From positions 1 through 28,106 of the forward strand of contig JAQGAU010000442.1 of assembly GCA_034698045.1 (NCBI GenBank): a DNA stretch of 28,106 nt. The letters are read 5' to 3'. Both the position numbers and the translations under genes were made by a program. This DNA is from Paramacrobiotus richtersi (Eukaryota; Tardigrada; Eutardigrada; Parachela; Macrobiotidae). The notes under the pieces were generated by a model, which was given only the letters and a program-made list of their open reading frames with translations, was not told the DNA's origin and searched no databases. Positions 10,137-19,899 of this stretch are shown one piece after another; positions within the stretch are counted from its first letter, which is position 1; the number at the start of each line of letters is the position of its first letter.

Positions 10137-11740
10137 CTATTTGTCCGCTACATTTTCCTTAAAAACATCGCAGGCGATCTCTTTCATAGCGTTCACAAGG
10201 AGCATGTACTTTTGAAGATCTAGCTCTCGGTCTTTTTTCTGGCTTTCTTCCTTACGATTCATCTTCTCTCTCTCATGGGCTAATTTCTGTTGCTCTAATT
10301 GGTGCTGGAACTTCCGTTCTGCTTCCATCTCCCGCTGCTCCGCGGTCCATATTTTCCACTGAATTTGTCCCTGATCTTTAGCACCGTCCGTAAAGCACGT
10401 AACTGCGTCGACGATATCCTTCTTCTTTCCGCGGTGTGCCGCTTCGGGGAATTCCCCTTTCCGTTTTCGATCGCCACTTTTACTTCCGGAACTTTGAGGA
10501 CTGTCGACATCTACAGCAATTTCAGCTGAAAGTCACATTTTATAATTTCGTCGCTACGGTGGTAATAAAGAAATACCTGGAGCGTTGTCTCCCTCCTTGT
10601 CAGAGTCAGTCTCTACATTTTCCACCCTACCGGAACTCGTGGTTTTCTTTTTCGCCACAATCTGGCTGGATTCTCCGGTGTCGTCCGTTCTTTGTTGCCG
10701 AAACTCTGGGCCTGCCGAACAACACAGAATATGCAGAATGCTAGCCACAGAAACACTTTACGGAATTGAGCAATGTCACGCCGATTACCTGCGAAGTCGA
10801 GCTCATATGTTTCCCGTCTGTTCAGCCTTCCTGTATAGCCCTCATCATGTCCATTTGTTGCTTCTTCCTCAGACGTGGGAATTTCGTGGTCATCGTCATC
10901 GGCTATTTCTCGCAGGTTAGCCGATTTATTTCCAGTCGACATTCCTAACCTGAGCGTGGCCTTCTTTCGCTTGGCTAAGCCAATATTGCGGTCTTCCGCT
11001 TTGGGGTTCGGCCCCTCTCCCGACTTTTTCAAATCATACATATCTCCAACCAGATTGTCCCTTTCGGTCTTCTCTGGCGGTTCTTCTCCGGAAGGTCGCT
11101 TTATGAAAACTTTTTCATATTCGGCCAGCGTCTTGCTCACGTAGGTCTGGAACGAACGCCCAGAGCTTGGTGCATTGTCCAGTAAATTTAAGCCTTTCAG
11201 GACTTTTACAATCAAGGCCCATCGGGTGTTATACGCTGTTGTGTTTCGCTTGAACTGCCACGGATTATTTTCCAGCACAACCTGATACCGAGCACACAAA
11301 GCGATATTTTTCTTCTCCTCCTCCTCGGCTTTCTTCAGCTGTTTCTCGTTCTTTTTGCGATGCTTCTGGGTTAACATAACTCGAGGTCTTCCTCTTTTTT
11401 TAAATTCCACAGGTGGGTACTCCGGCTCAGCCGATGCAGCTGGCTCAGCCTGAGTCTCTTCGTCGTCGTCGGATTCACCATGCGGAAGTCCGCTATGAAT
11501 ATCTTGCGCAGGAACAAACATATCGTCGCTGTCAAGGCTGTCAGTAGTAATGCTGATCTGCGCTGTACTTTCCGCGAGTTGAACCTCACGAGGTATTCCT
11601 CCGCCGTTGGGGAACAACGTCTTGGCCAAATATTCTGGATCCATATTACGCCAGTCTTCGAATGTTATTCCCCCTGCTGCAAGTTGGTCATGCAGCTCTG
11701 CGCTGCTGAATGTCGTAATAACTTGGTATGGTTGAGACAT
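10137..11740 (-). CDS. Harbinger accessory DNA-binding protein, AT-hook/Myb-like, three exons
   Basis: Exons on the minus strand are 11740-10789, 10711-10577 and 10525-10137. Phases match (1, 1), giving 491 residues. The start at 11740 (MSQPYQVITTF) gives a long acidic N-terminus. Residues 114-121 are an AT-hook-type motif KKRGRPRV, followed by a charged helix to residue 145. Residues about 150-210 form a Trp-containing helical segment (NPWQFKRNTTAYNTRW, then FQTYVSKTLAEYEK) that resembles the Myb/SANT-like domain of Harbinger accessory proteins. The C-terminus (last exon) is a long Glu/Lys/Gln coiled coil ending VFKENVADK. In characterised Harbinger systems such a partner binds the transposon ends and carries the transposase into the nucleus. 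Its convergent position beside the transposase supports that role; the exact domain type is inferred. Confidence 0.78.
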
Positions 11741-12204
11741 AGCTGAACTTCGCGGGGAAAACGTAAAGAAACAAATGTTAGAACAAATCAGTTCCTTTTT
11801 TCCCACAGTAGTGAATAAACTTTCACACAGTGAACTTAGGCATTGCTGGGGTGAAGAATGCCGCACAGCGGGAAGAAGTCAATCACTTAGGGTGCCAGTT
11901 ACACCAAAATCTGATCTCAAGGTAACAGTCAGGCAGAAATGGTGCAAGGCATTGCGTTTCGGTTTTCGATCATCCTCGGCAACATCCCAAGGGGGCCCCC
12001 CAACAATCTGGGGCGGGTTGCTGGAAAATGATTTATTTGGAAGCTTCAGAAGCTGCTTGGAAGAAGCATGCTGCCAGGCAATTCAAATATTCACACTGGA
12101 CGAAAATTCCCGACCAATCAGGATAGTCACGTGTCTTTCCCGAATTTAATTTCCGTGAGGCAGCTTCATTTTCGACTCGCCCGGCAGCCCACCCCGGACA
12201 ATCG
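11741..12204. other. 5' flank of the accessory gene, probably the right end of the transposon
   Basis: No gene. The stretch includes the promoter side of the accessory gene, a palindromic GGGGGCCCCC block at 11991-12000, and CACGTGAC and CCAAT-type motifs near 12112-12134 (plus-strand reading). It ends where Tudor/F-box homology resumes at about 12205. Confidence 0.4.
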
Positions 12205-12702
12205 CACAGCCCTAAATAACTTGTGCAGACCCGTATCATCACATGGGAAACGAAGCTGTTTCGGAAGAACAATCGCCGGGACTGCTGCTCCGTTCGGTGC
12301 ATAGGCTTTGAGAAAGACATATTCGCATCCGCCGCGAAAGTCGTAGCGACCATCACAGCTCTGGGTTGGATACCATTTCCACGGCTCGTCCGGCTGCAGC
12401 TGTAGCAGAACTTCCACATAGTCGCTGCTGCCTGGGCTCATCGTCACAGCTTTAAGTGGATAATGATAGATCTTGCCAAACGGCACGAAAAAAGGTGGCT
12501 TGGTGCTGCAGAAATTAAGGAGCAAGCCGTTGTTTTCCTGTGCAACTACACGTGCATGGTGCAGAAGTCCGTCGTCGCCGCGAACGACAACAGCGCTCGG
12601 GTGACGTACTGATGTAACGCGGGATCCGAAAGGCATTCCCGAATGTTTCACGGTAGCTGGAGTATCACGGACGGGCGCGTCAACCGTCCTGGACGACTCA
12701 GT
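12205..12702 (-). pseudogene. Truncated Tudor/F-box family copy: tandem Tudor-like half only
   Basis: An exon begins after the acceptor GCTCGGTAG at 12702, runs in frame, and closely parallels the intact gene at 26300-27712 (shared VKHSGMP, GDDGLLH, VEVLLQL and DEPWKWYP). It covers both Tudor-like domains: VVVRGDDGLLHHARVV through FVPFGKIYHYP, then VEVLLQLQPDEPWKWYP through LPKQLRFPCD. Homology stops abruptly after LHKLF. The remaining frame (to a stop at 12166) is unrelated and the F-box and C-terminal parts are missing. The break abuts the transposon flank. A first coding exon upstream of 12702 is expected but not identified. Whether the half-gene is expressed cannot be told. Confidence 0.7.
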
Positions 12703-12899
12703 CTACCGAGCAAATACAACCATGTCAGCAAGAACTTAATGGTTGCAGAATCAGGACAAAAATCGAAACGCCACATTGTCAAAATAGATCTAGCTAATTC
12801 TGTATTCAACTCCACAGTCTGCACTTAGTATAGCTTGTTCGTGAGAGCAAACAGGCGTGTATGAACCAAACACATAGCTCAAGCAGCGAGAGTCTGTGG

Positions 12900-14623
12900 T
12901 CAGCGAAACCGTCGAGACGGTTCATAAACTGGTATCTTAGTTATTAGTTGGTTACCGGAAACTGGAGAACCCTGAAACGTGACATGGTACTTGCAGCCAG
13001 TTCTTTTGGCTAAGCTATATAATCTTCTCACGAAAACTTCTATCCAAACGAAATTTGTGCATACCTGGGAATGCTTGAGCTTTGCATTTCGCTTCCCTTG
13101 AGGTAATTCAATCTCGCTGTTAATCCAAAACTTCAGACTCTCAACCTCGATACCTTTACAGTTTTGGAAGGAAAGCGATGTACCAAATCGCTGAGCAAAA
13201 CCGGCCTTGCTCACGTCTATCCAGGTGTTCTGTAAGGTCACATAAAAATCCATTTTAAAGCTCTCACAGGAACATCGAAGGCGTTTGTAACCGCTAAAAC
13301 CGTCCGGACGGAAAACCTGTCGTTCATCGAAAAGCCGGACGAAATGACACGTCGGTGCAAAGGTGGCTAGCATATCTGCTAAATACTGGAGCCGGTTGTT
13401 GAATTCATTGAAATGGCACGCACTGAAAGATACCCGACGAAACCCAACGCCGAGGAGCCGAGGGTATCCGTATTCCGCAAGTATTTGCTCGAAAATGACT
13501 GCACAGTCCTCCATGCAATCGTAACCATTCAAAACTACAATGCGGGTTTTCGCGGTCCACAGACTGTGCCAGTACGGAGGCTGATTGTACGGCCGGGACA
13601 GTTGTATAATTGTTCTTCTTGATCCCCTGATAATCAGGTCCCATATCAAACAAACACGACGCATCTGAGTCTGATGCTCAGTGGACAGATACTCAAACAC
13701 TTCGCCCAGTAATATCTTCGGTAAGTAATTCAGGTTGAAGTCTAACGGCAGCGGGTAATGCACGGCATCTTTAATGGAATCGGCTCTCTGTACCAAGGAC
13801 CGCGCGAATTCTAGCTCGTTGGATCGGACTCGAATTTGTTGTCCATGAACAGTAACGATAGCTCTTCCACCGCTTGGTAACGACACACAGACACGGCCGA
13901 AATACCCCTTTTCAAGATCTGCTGCAATGAGACTCGTGGCAGCCACTTCCACGGTTCTTCTAACATTGGCTGTAACAGTGCTTCCACGAGATCGCTCTCT
14001 GTCAATGCCGTCTCGACTTTGCTGCCCCTTGTGCGATAGTCGATGGACGGTGGTATCAGTGTGCTGAACACGCCGTGTAAACGGAATACCCTGTCAAAAG
14101 GAACGATGCGCATCCGATCTGGCCCGCATCTGAAATCAACCAACAGTCCGTCCGTTTCTTTGTGGATGAGCCATCCATAGTGGAACACGCCATTGCTTCC
14201 TTGGACAGAGACCGCGTTCTCTCGTTTGACCCGACCGCGAAAGTTTATTGTTGCTAATTCGCAAGACATGCCGGAAGTCACGTTTCCTCTGCCACAAAGA
14301 TGCAAAGGGACTCCGAAAATTCCGGGCGTAATGTATTAATGTGCAAGCATCGGCAACGAGAAATCTGTAATCATTAATACGTACCTCTCTGCCACTAGTT
14401 GCTGACAGTCCTCTGAAGAAGAGCATCGCTGTCATTTGGCATTTCGTTCTTCGCTGTCCACACTGGTACCAGACATGTCCAGCAGATCAGATGAAGCGTT
14501 CGTTCTCCTCGCTCTAAGCGTTGAGCTCGCTTGGTTGGTGTCGTTACTTTCAGGGACAATGTCGTCGTTATCGAAAACTGACATTCTAGTTGGTTCGGAG
14601 CTTGCAGATTTAGACGTTATCAT
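12900..14623 (-). pseudogene. Tudor/F-box family member with one stop and one frameshift
   Basis: Exon 1 runs 14623-14385 and exon 2 14288-12900, with a 96-bp GT-AG intron. Exon 1 starts MITSKSASSEPTRM; its frame meets TGA after EERNAK, then continues in phase with the splice (CSSSEDCQQLVAER). Exon 2 carries Tudor-like 1 (NAVSVQGSNGVFHYGWLIHK to VPFDRVFRL), then the EEPWKW motif of Tudor-like 2. A one-base shift at about 13935-13950 changes the frame. The frame then gives VCVSLPSGGRAIVTVHGQQI, the F-box (LPKILLGEVFEYL, MRRVCLIWDLI) and a C-terminal region ending VYEPSRRFR. It closely parallels the gene at 24456-25991 but its C-terminus is about 45 residues longer. Two isolated lesions suggest a young pseudogene, or sequence errors. 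Confidence 0.75.
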
Positions 14624-14639
14624 CGTGCACGAGCTAATA

Positions 14640-15195
14640 TAGAAAAGCCAACGACGAGAAAAGCCAACGACGAAATACTCGTGAAGTGCAACTTTAAGTA
14701 TCCTGCGCGTCGAGTTACGCCAGAACGCTTTGCTCGTTCCCGCCTGTTCAGGATTTCAGCATTTCTTTGTCAAATTCGCTAAGCCCAACCTCCTGTGAAC
14801 TTTTAGCCTATTCTTGCGATTTCCTTCGTTAAGTGCACGGGCCCGTTCGCATGAAGAAAGACAGCTAGACCGCATGGTCAATCGCCACTCCCATCAGATA
14901 ATTGGCACCTTGTGCTTTGGCCATATGCTCACGGTTTATAAGTACTCAGTTTCGGCCGTTTAGCTGGCCGAGTTAAACCCGATTGCACTCGTAACTGGCA
15001 CGTGAATCTCGTGACCGGAATTTGGGTTGTTGGCATTTCCAGCAATTTTAACACAAGCAATAATCTGGAGGAATACAGCAGCTTTTTTTGTATTCAGCAC
15101 CGACTAGGCAGCAGAGAACTTTCGCGTTCTGTAGTGCAGCTGATAGTAAAGTAAACGTGAAATCATCCTACTCGAGTAATCAAGCCGCTCCTGAC
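14640..15195. other. Intergenic region between two family relics
   Basis: No gene recognised. A small tandem duplication of GAAAAGCCAACGACGA occurs near 14642-14672. The region would hold the diverging upstream sequences of the minus-strand copy at 14623 and the plus-strand copy starting at 15196. Confidence 0.4.
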
Positions 15196-15555
15196 ATGTT
15201 TGCGAAGACTGGAATGTGGATGTGGTCCGCAGTAACGGCGCCATGCAGCGCGGTCTGTGGAAAAACAGGAATCGGGAGCGTGTGTGGATTTTGACCCAGA
15301 TGGTAAAAACCCCGAGCTGATTCCGTTCCAGAATGCATGTTTACCATCATTCGACTGGAATTTTGAGCTTGGGATAAAATCAATGGCCTCGAGCTCTTGC
15401 TTCTGAAGAAGTTGTCGAAGGACCACCATATAATGGTACAGCGGGAACTGGAAGCTGTTAGCCAGACCTCAGTGCACTGATGGTTTCACACTGGTGGAGA
15501 TCACAGTTGGAAAGGAGACTATTGTGGATTGTGTTCGCTCAGATGCCATTCGCAT

Positions 15556-16743
15556 GTGTAGCCGGCAGAAAGGTTTATCGGTTTACGGTTTACACCGTAA
15601 ACCTTTTTCATAAACCCCAGAAAAGGTTTACGCTATGGTTAAGGTATCCGACCGGCAGGAAGGTTAATGCATAAACCTTTTTGCCCGGCAAAAAGGTTTG
15701 CATACCGAATATTTCTCTTGGAAGGAACTAAATGATAGCGGCCCGTCCTGTTAATCTAGTGCTGTGCGTGTAGCTTTTTACTGTGGGCAGTCGGTCTGCG
15801 CAAGCACAAGTACAAGCATATAATATTATTTGATCAGAGTCGATGATGCTAGTATTATCTGGAGTCGTTAAGGTGTGATTTCTGGCTCCGAAGACAGCAA
15901 CTTACATGTAATGCGACGGATACACTGTAGAAGAAGTACACGGTAACCTGATAAGCTGGTGCAGCAGCAAGGCCGAATGGCGCGCTTATCTGTCTTTCTG
16001 GGATACAGGGATGCTGTACAGTATGAAACACAACGCGCTGCATACATAATGCGGCATATTGCAGCTCTGTGTCTATCCATACATATCCAGTGTCTAGCAG
16101 TAAAACACTAAGATGACGAGCTGCGTTATCACTGAGTTTTCTGTCGTGGCAGCTAAAGCTGGTTATTACCCTCTTCTGCGCAAAAATTTTACCTAGTTGC
16201 TATTGTTCATCGCATTTATCAGATAAGCACACTCGGTTATGGGGGCTCATGCTTTGCAGCAGCCAACAGCGTTCCCAGATATTTATTTTGTATCTGGTAT
16301 GAAGAGGATTGTACTCGATAATCATACAGTAAAACGTTTCCCGAAACGTTACGCGAGGGCTGTTATCATAATGAGCTGAACATTAATATGCTGAATTTTC
16401 AAACTCGAACGATAGAACAAGAGACAGATTGTGAAGCTTTCGGAAATTGTAACAGAAAGTGTTTTTAGCCATTTTTTTCGACAAATTTAAGTACAGCCGC
16501 ATCTCACCTGATCTCAAAAGATACGAATGCTAAAGGCACAAAGTAACATCGCTCAAGGATTGTAATATAAACTTATCTGCCCGGCAGAATTATTGACATA
16601 AACCAATTTGCCGAGCAGAAAGGTTTATACGTAAACCTTTCTGACGGTCCCATACCTTAACCATAGCATAAACCTTTTTTGGGGTTTATGAAAAAGGTTT
16701 ACGGTGTAAACCGTAAACCGATAAACCTTTTTGCCGGCTACAC
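15556..16743. mobile_element. 1.19-kb non-autonomous element with long inverted repeats
   Basis: The left end begins GTGTAGCCGGCAGAAAGG and the right end is its reverse complement (CCTTTTTGCCGGCTACAC). The inverted repeats run about 155 bp (15556-15713 and 16588-16743) with good but imperfect identity. Each repeat is itself built of subrepeats of the form GGCARAAAGGTTTAT in both orientations. Both flanks carry GCAT (15552-15555 and 16744-16747), a likely 4-bp target duplication. The interior has no ORF resembling a transposase. It sits inside exon 1 of the pseudogene. Removing it joins the two halves of the homologous region, apart from about 45 bp of extra sequence just right of the element. 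Confidence 0.85.
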
Positions 16744-16754
16744 GCATGCATTAT

Positions 16755-16788
16755 GGATGGCCCAACTGTGGGGGCCCAACTGTGGGGT
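16755..16788. repeat. Short tandem duplication beside the element
   Basis: The sequence GGCCCAACTGTGGGG occurs twice in direct succession just right of the inverted-repeat element, in a stretch with no counterpart in the intact paralogue. It could be a replication slip or a remnant of another insertion. Confidence 0.5.
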
Positions 16789-17588
16789 CCGGCTCCCACA
16801 ACACCGGAAGTCCTCTGCGGAAGACCGATTTTGTCAGGGAAAGTTGTCTAGTTCCGCGTGGATTTTCCTACAACACACAGTCCCTTGCACCCTGGCGGAA
16901 GCTCTTTCCACGAACACACACGATCGGAATTGTAATTTGTGGATAATCGGTTCCACTTCCTTCAACGATGCGAGGATTATGATGCTGATTTCAACAACGT
17001 TGGCGAAATGGTAAGGGAAAAACACCTACCTTGCACTGTACAGTAACTGTGCGCTAATGGTTTCACTCTCATGGTTTCAGAGAACAGTTTTGCGCGATGG
17101 AATCCGTAAAGCGGACGCGAGCCATCAAGGGGACTGTGAAATGGAAGTGCCAATCAGCAGGAACTTCAGCGACGAAACAGCAGCAACCAACAACTCAGAA
17201 CTGTTCCACTTGCCCCTGGACATCCTCGGTATGGCTTCTCCTATCTCGACGGACGACAGCGGACCCTGATGCGCTTTGTCTGTCCTGCTTGGAATTACAA
17301 GATCCTTTCGCCAGAATGTTCCAGAGAGATGGTGGTGGATCTGAGCGCTTGCCAGGGAAAATGACATCTGTACATACTAGGGGCGTGGCTGTTTCACCGT
17401 ATGACTCGATGGACGAGATTAGTGACGATTACGCTGAGTGAAACTGGGCGAGGCTTGTCCTTCCAGTGGGTGGTCACCCTGCAGAAGGTCATGGAGTTTA
17501 AAAGTCCATTGTTGGCCGTGGTATTGTCTGATGTGCAGTTGCAGCCGGGATGTATCTTCACATCAGCCAAAACTGCCCTTTCCGATAA

Positions 17589-17767
17589 TGTCGTATATGT
17601 TAGCATATTGCAGATCTTTCAAGTGACCATTCAGGTCTTCAATACAGAATCAACTGATTGATGGCAATGGTTGCTAGCCCACACTTCTGGTAACACAGTT
17701 ACCAAGGTACATTAGAGATGTCACCATTATTCCAGATTCTCGTGAATCTGTCATATATCACAGATAA
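17589..17767. mobile_element. 179-bp insertion with GATAA target duplication
   Basis: GATAA occurs at 17584-17588 and 17763-17767. Deleting one copy plus the intervening 174 bp restores the reading frame exactly, to LSDNMKQVC, matching LSLNMQQVC in the intact paralogue. The ends show weak inverted similarity (GTCGTATATG near the left end, CATATATCAC near the right). This is best explained as a short transposable element insertion. Confidence 0.7.
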
Positions 17768-18299
17768 CATGAAACAAGTGTGCAGCCGGGTGATCTTCAA
17801 GAACGCACCACTCCTTGACTTGTTCATTAGCAGTTTTGATCGCTCAGATTGTTCCACAGGGACTTCTGGCTTCGATCTGCGTCTTGGATACGGTAGTGCT
17901 TGTGTTGGTTCGCCGGACGAATTACTGGATTGTTTCGAGAGAGCTGGTACTGATTTTACCGATCCGAAGAATTCCCGGGTCTTGGAGAGGGCTTCGCGGT
18001 GATTGCGGTGATCAACAGGCATCACAATGGTCCGGAACCTGTTCGCTGGCAAGAAACGGAAATTATCTGCGTAAGTTACTAGTCTGATCTTATATTGTTC
18101 GTAAACGGTTTAACAGTTGGCTGAGTCTGTGATTATTGCACAGGTTTTGAGGGACTGGCAGAGAAGCGATGCTCGATTTGGACCCGACACCGAGTGGCAG
18201 CATGTTCGGTCAGCGAAGTTGTGGGCCAGTCTGATGACTTTGCGCCGTACTACCCTCTTGGCCCTGGTTGCTTTGGAAAGCACATGGCGCTCCAATTGA

Positions 18300-19126
18300 G
18301 GAACTCTAGGCTGACCATGAAGAAATGAACGTTTTTCACGTTGCGCAGGAGACTGCAACAACGAAGGTTCTGATGTCAAGCTGGTGGGTCCTGATTGTTG
18401 ATTGTCCGTACTGTTTATGGCTCTTCTGTTTTATTCGCCACGAATGTGACTGCTTTGTTTTCGCTGAATCGGCTTATTCTTGGCAGCTCGACAGCTGGAA
18501 ACGGTTTTTGCTTTGTACGGGATTGTGGTTATTCTTCCCCTTGCATATGTTTGTCAGCATAACTGACCAGACATGGATCACGAGTGAAATCGAGCTGCAC
18601 CCTTACCGGAATGTGTCGGTACTACACAGTAATCTGTTACCATTCAGTGGCATTCGCACCATATCTGAATCCAAAGTATGAAGGCAATGATGTACAGTAC
18701 TCGCACGCTTTTTATTACAATGCCCCGTGCCGACTGTACACCTTATTACCTTAACCGTTGTTTAAGCAATCCATCCAATAGCCCTCTTACCGATTTCTTC
18801 AGTAACCACCATCTTAACGATTTACTTTGCCAGCCCGAATGAGGCAGGTGTTGCAAGTAAAATCTACTTTTCTTCCGCCTTGCCTGAATTCATCTTGCAC
18901 TCGGGTCCGCATAAAAGTCCGAAATTCCTTTCATCACAATGGGTGACTGATCCAAGTACGGTAGGTGATTCTCGAAATTGTTCAAGACAAAATTACTGCG
19001 AAATGCGCTCACAGTAATGAGCTCAATGAAAGACGATGGAGCCGTTTTATAAGCGACATTTGTTGCTCGTAACGCTGCAAGTGTACGCTAGTCTCCACTC
19101 TGCAGGCTTTGGTTGCACAGCAATCG
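18300..19126. other. 3' flank of the degraded paralogue, then non-coding sequence
   Basis: About 18300-18600 resembles 20636-20900 (shared GGCTGACCATG, GTTGATTG and TTGCATATGTTT). It therefore represents the C-terminal tail and 3' flank of the same gene type. Beyond about 18620 no homology or gene is seen. Confidence 0.5.
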
Positions 19127-19312
19127 AAACATTATCGGAGTGGCTATTTTGCCGCATACTGCGGTTCAACAGCTCGTTGGATATTTTGCCACATACATAT
19201 GTTTTAATAGCTTGTTAGCTAATTTAGCGCAGACTGCGGCAAAATAGCCAACCAGCTATAGTGACCTCTGTAACACACACTGCGGCAAAATAGCCTTAGC
19301 CAAACATTATCG
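19127..19312. mobile_element. Foldback element of about 164 bp between 11-bp direct repeats
   Basis: AAACATTATCG occurs at 19127-19137 and 19302-19312. Between them, GGCTATTTTGCCGCA at the left is inverted as TGCGGCAAAATAGCC at the right; the right-hand motif occurs twice (near 19243 and 19280). The interior contains further imperfect copies of the stem sequence. The size and structure are those of a MITE. The 11-bp direct repeat is unusually long for a target duplication of a common DNA transposon. Confidence 0.75.
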
Positions 19313-19899
19313 CTGTCCTATTCAGTCCCGGTTATTGCATGTTCATCGCAACGACAGTTACAAAATTCTTTCGCGATTATTAGCAGTGAAGTTGCATTCA
19401 AAGTCAATCGGATACTGGAACAAAATGCACCCACTCAGCCGATATACTGATTGGTGTACGTGGTACTAAGGATGCGAACTCGGAATTTAAGGTAGCCACA
19501 CTTGAACACGTTTGCGCACTTGAACTCCATTCATTTGACGCAGAACTCTACAGAAAAACACGACATTTCTGGATTTTGCTGGTGAGCAAATGTGCTTCGG
19601 ATATTAGTAGGCTCTCGGCAAGTGTAACAAAACCGTTCATTTCTACTAAGCAGCGTCTGTAAGAGAATCCACGCAGGGGTGGCAGTACTAAACGTTTTCT
19701 ATCACTACGCAGCGACAACGGAAAACCACAATCCGTAACTTGCAGCTACAGCAAGCGGTACGTCTGTTGTGAGTAACACGCAGGCCCAGAAAAATTGAAA
19801 CAAGCCGCTACGAATGTGGCTAATGAATCGCAAAGCGGTTGGTCAGAAGCGGCCCAGGTGAGTTCGGCTTACTCCGGGGAAACCTCCCCGTCAAATCAC
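19313..19899. other. Non-coding region, nothing recognised
   Basis: No open frame with recognisable content and no repeat structure was found between the foldback element and the minus-strand pseudogene fragment. Confidence 0.4.

Larger units (their letters stand above)
8768..11740. mobile_element. PIF/Harbinger-type DNA transposon, both genes open
   Basis: The coordinates cover only the two coding regions; the true ends lie outside them. Animal Harbinger elements typically carry a DDE transposase gene plus a separate Myb/SANT-like DNA-binding gene, and both are present here in convergent orientation without stops or frameshifts. The ends were not resolved. On the right, homology of the truncated Tudor/F-box copy (12702-12205) stops at 12204-12205. 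Reading inward from there on the minus strand the sequence is GGGCTGTGCGATTGTCC, preceded by TTA, a plausible terminus with a TTA/TAA target. I could not find its inverted partner on the left. Confidence 0.75.
15196..18299 (+). pseudogene. Degraded paralogue of the 23731-21814 gene, with nested insertions
   Basis: Exon positions are parallel to the intact paralogue: exon 1 from 15196 to 17010 (interrupted by the element at 15556-16743), exon 2 17081-18070, exon 3 18144-18299. Splice sites survive (ATG then GTAAGG at 17011; TTTCAG to 17080; GTAAGT at 18071; CACAG to 18143), so it arose by DNA duplication, not retroposition. Recognisable pieces: DMFAK and WNVDVVRSNGAMQRGL; DFDPDGKNPELIPF; ETIVDCVRSDAIR before the element; DFVRESCLVPRGFSYNTQS and RTHTIGIV after it; HLPLDILGM of the F-box; NMKQVCSRVIFKN; PDELLDCFERAG; and VLRDWQRSDARFGPDTEW. 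Many frameshifts and stops break it. Confidence 0.85.

Noticed and set aside
14432-14435. In-frame TGA in exon 1 of the minus-strand family member read as selenocysteine
   Set aside because: There is no Cys at the matching place in the relatives, and a frameshift elsewhere in the same gene makes decay the simpler reading.
15720-16570. Coding capacity inside the 1.19-kb inverted-repeat element
   Set aside because: The longest frames are about 60-70 codons with no transposase motif.
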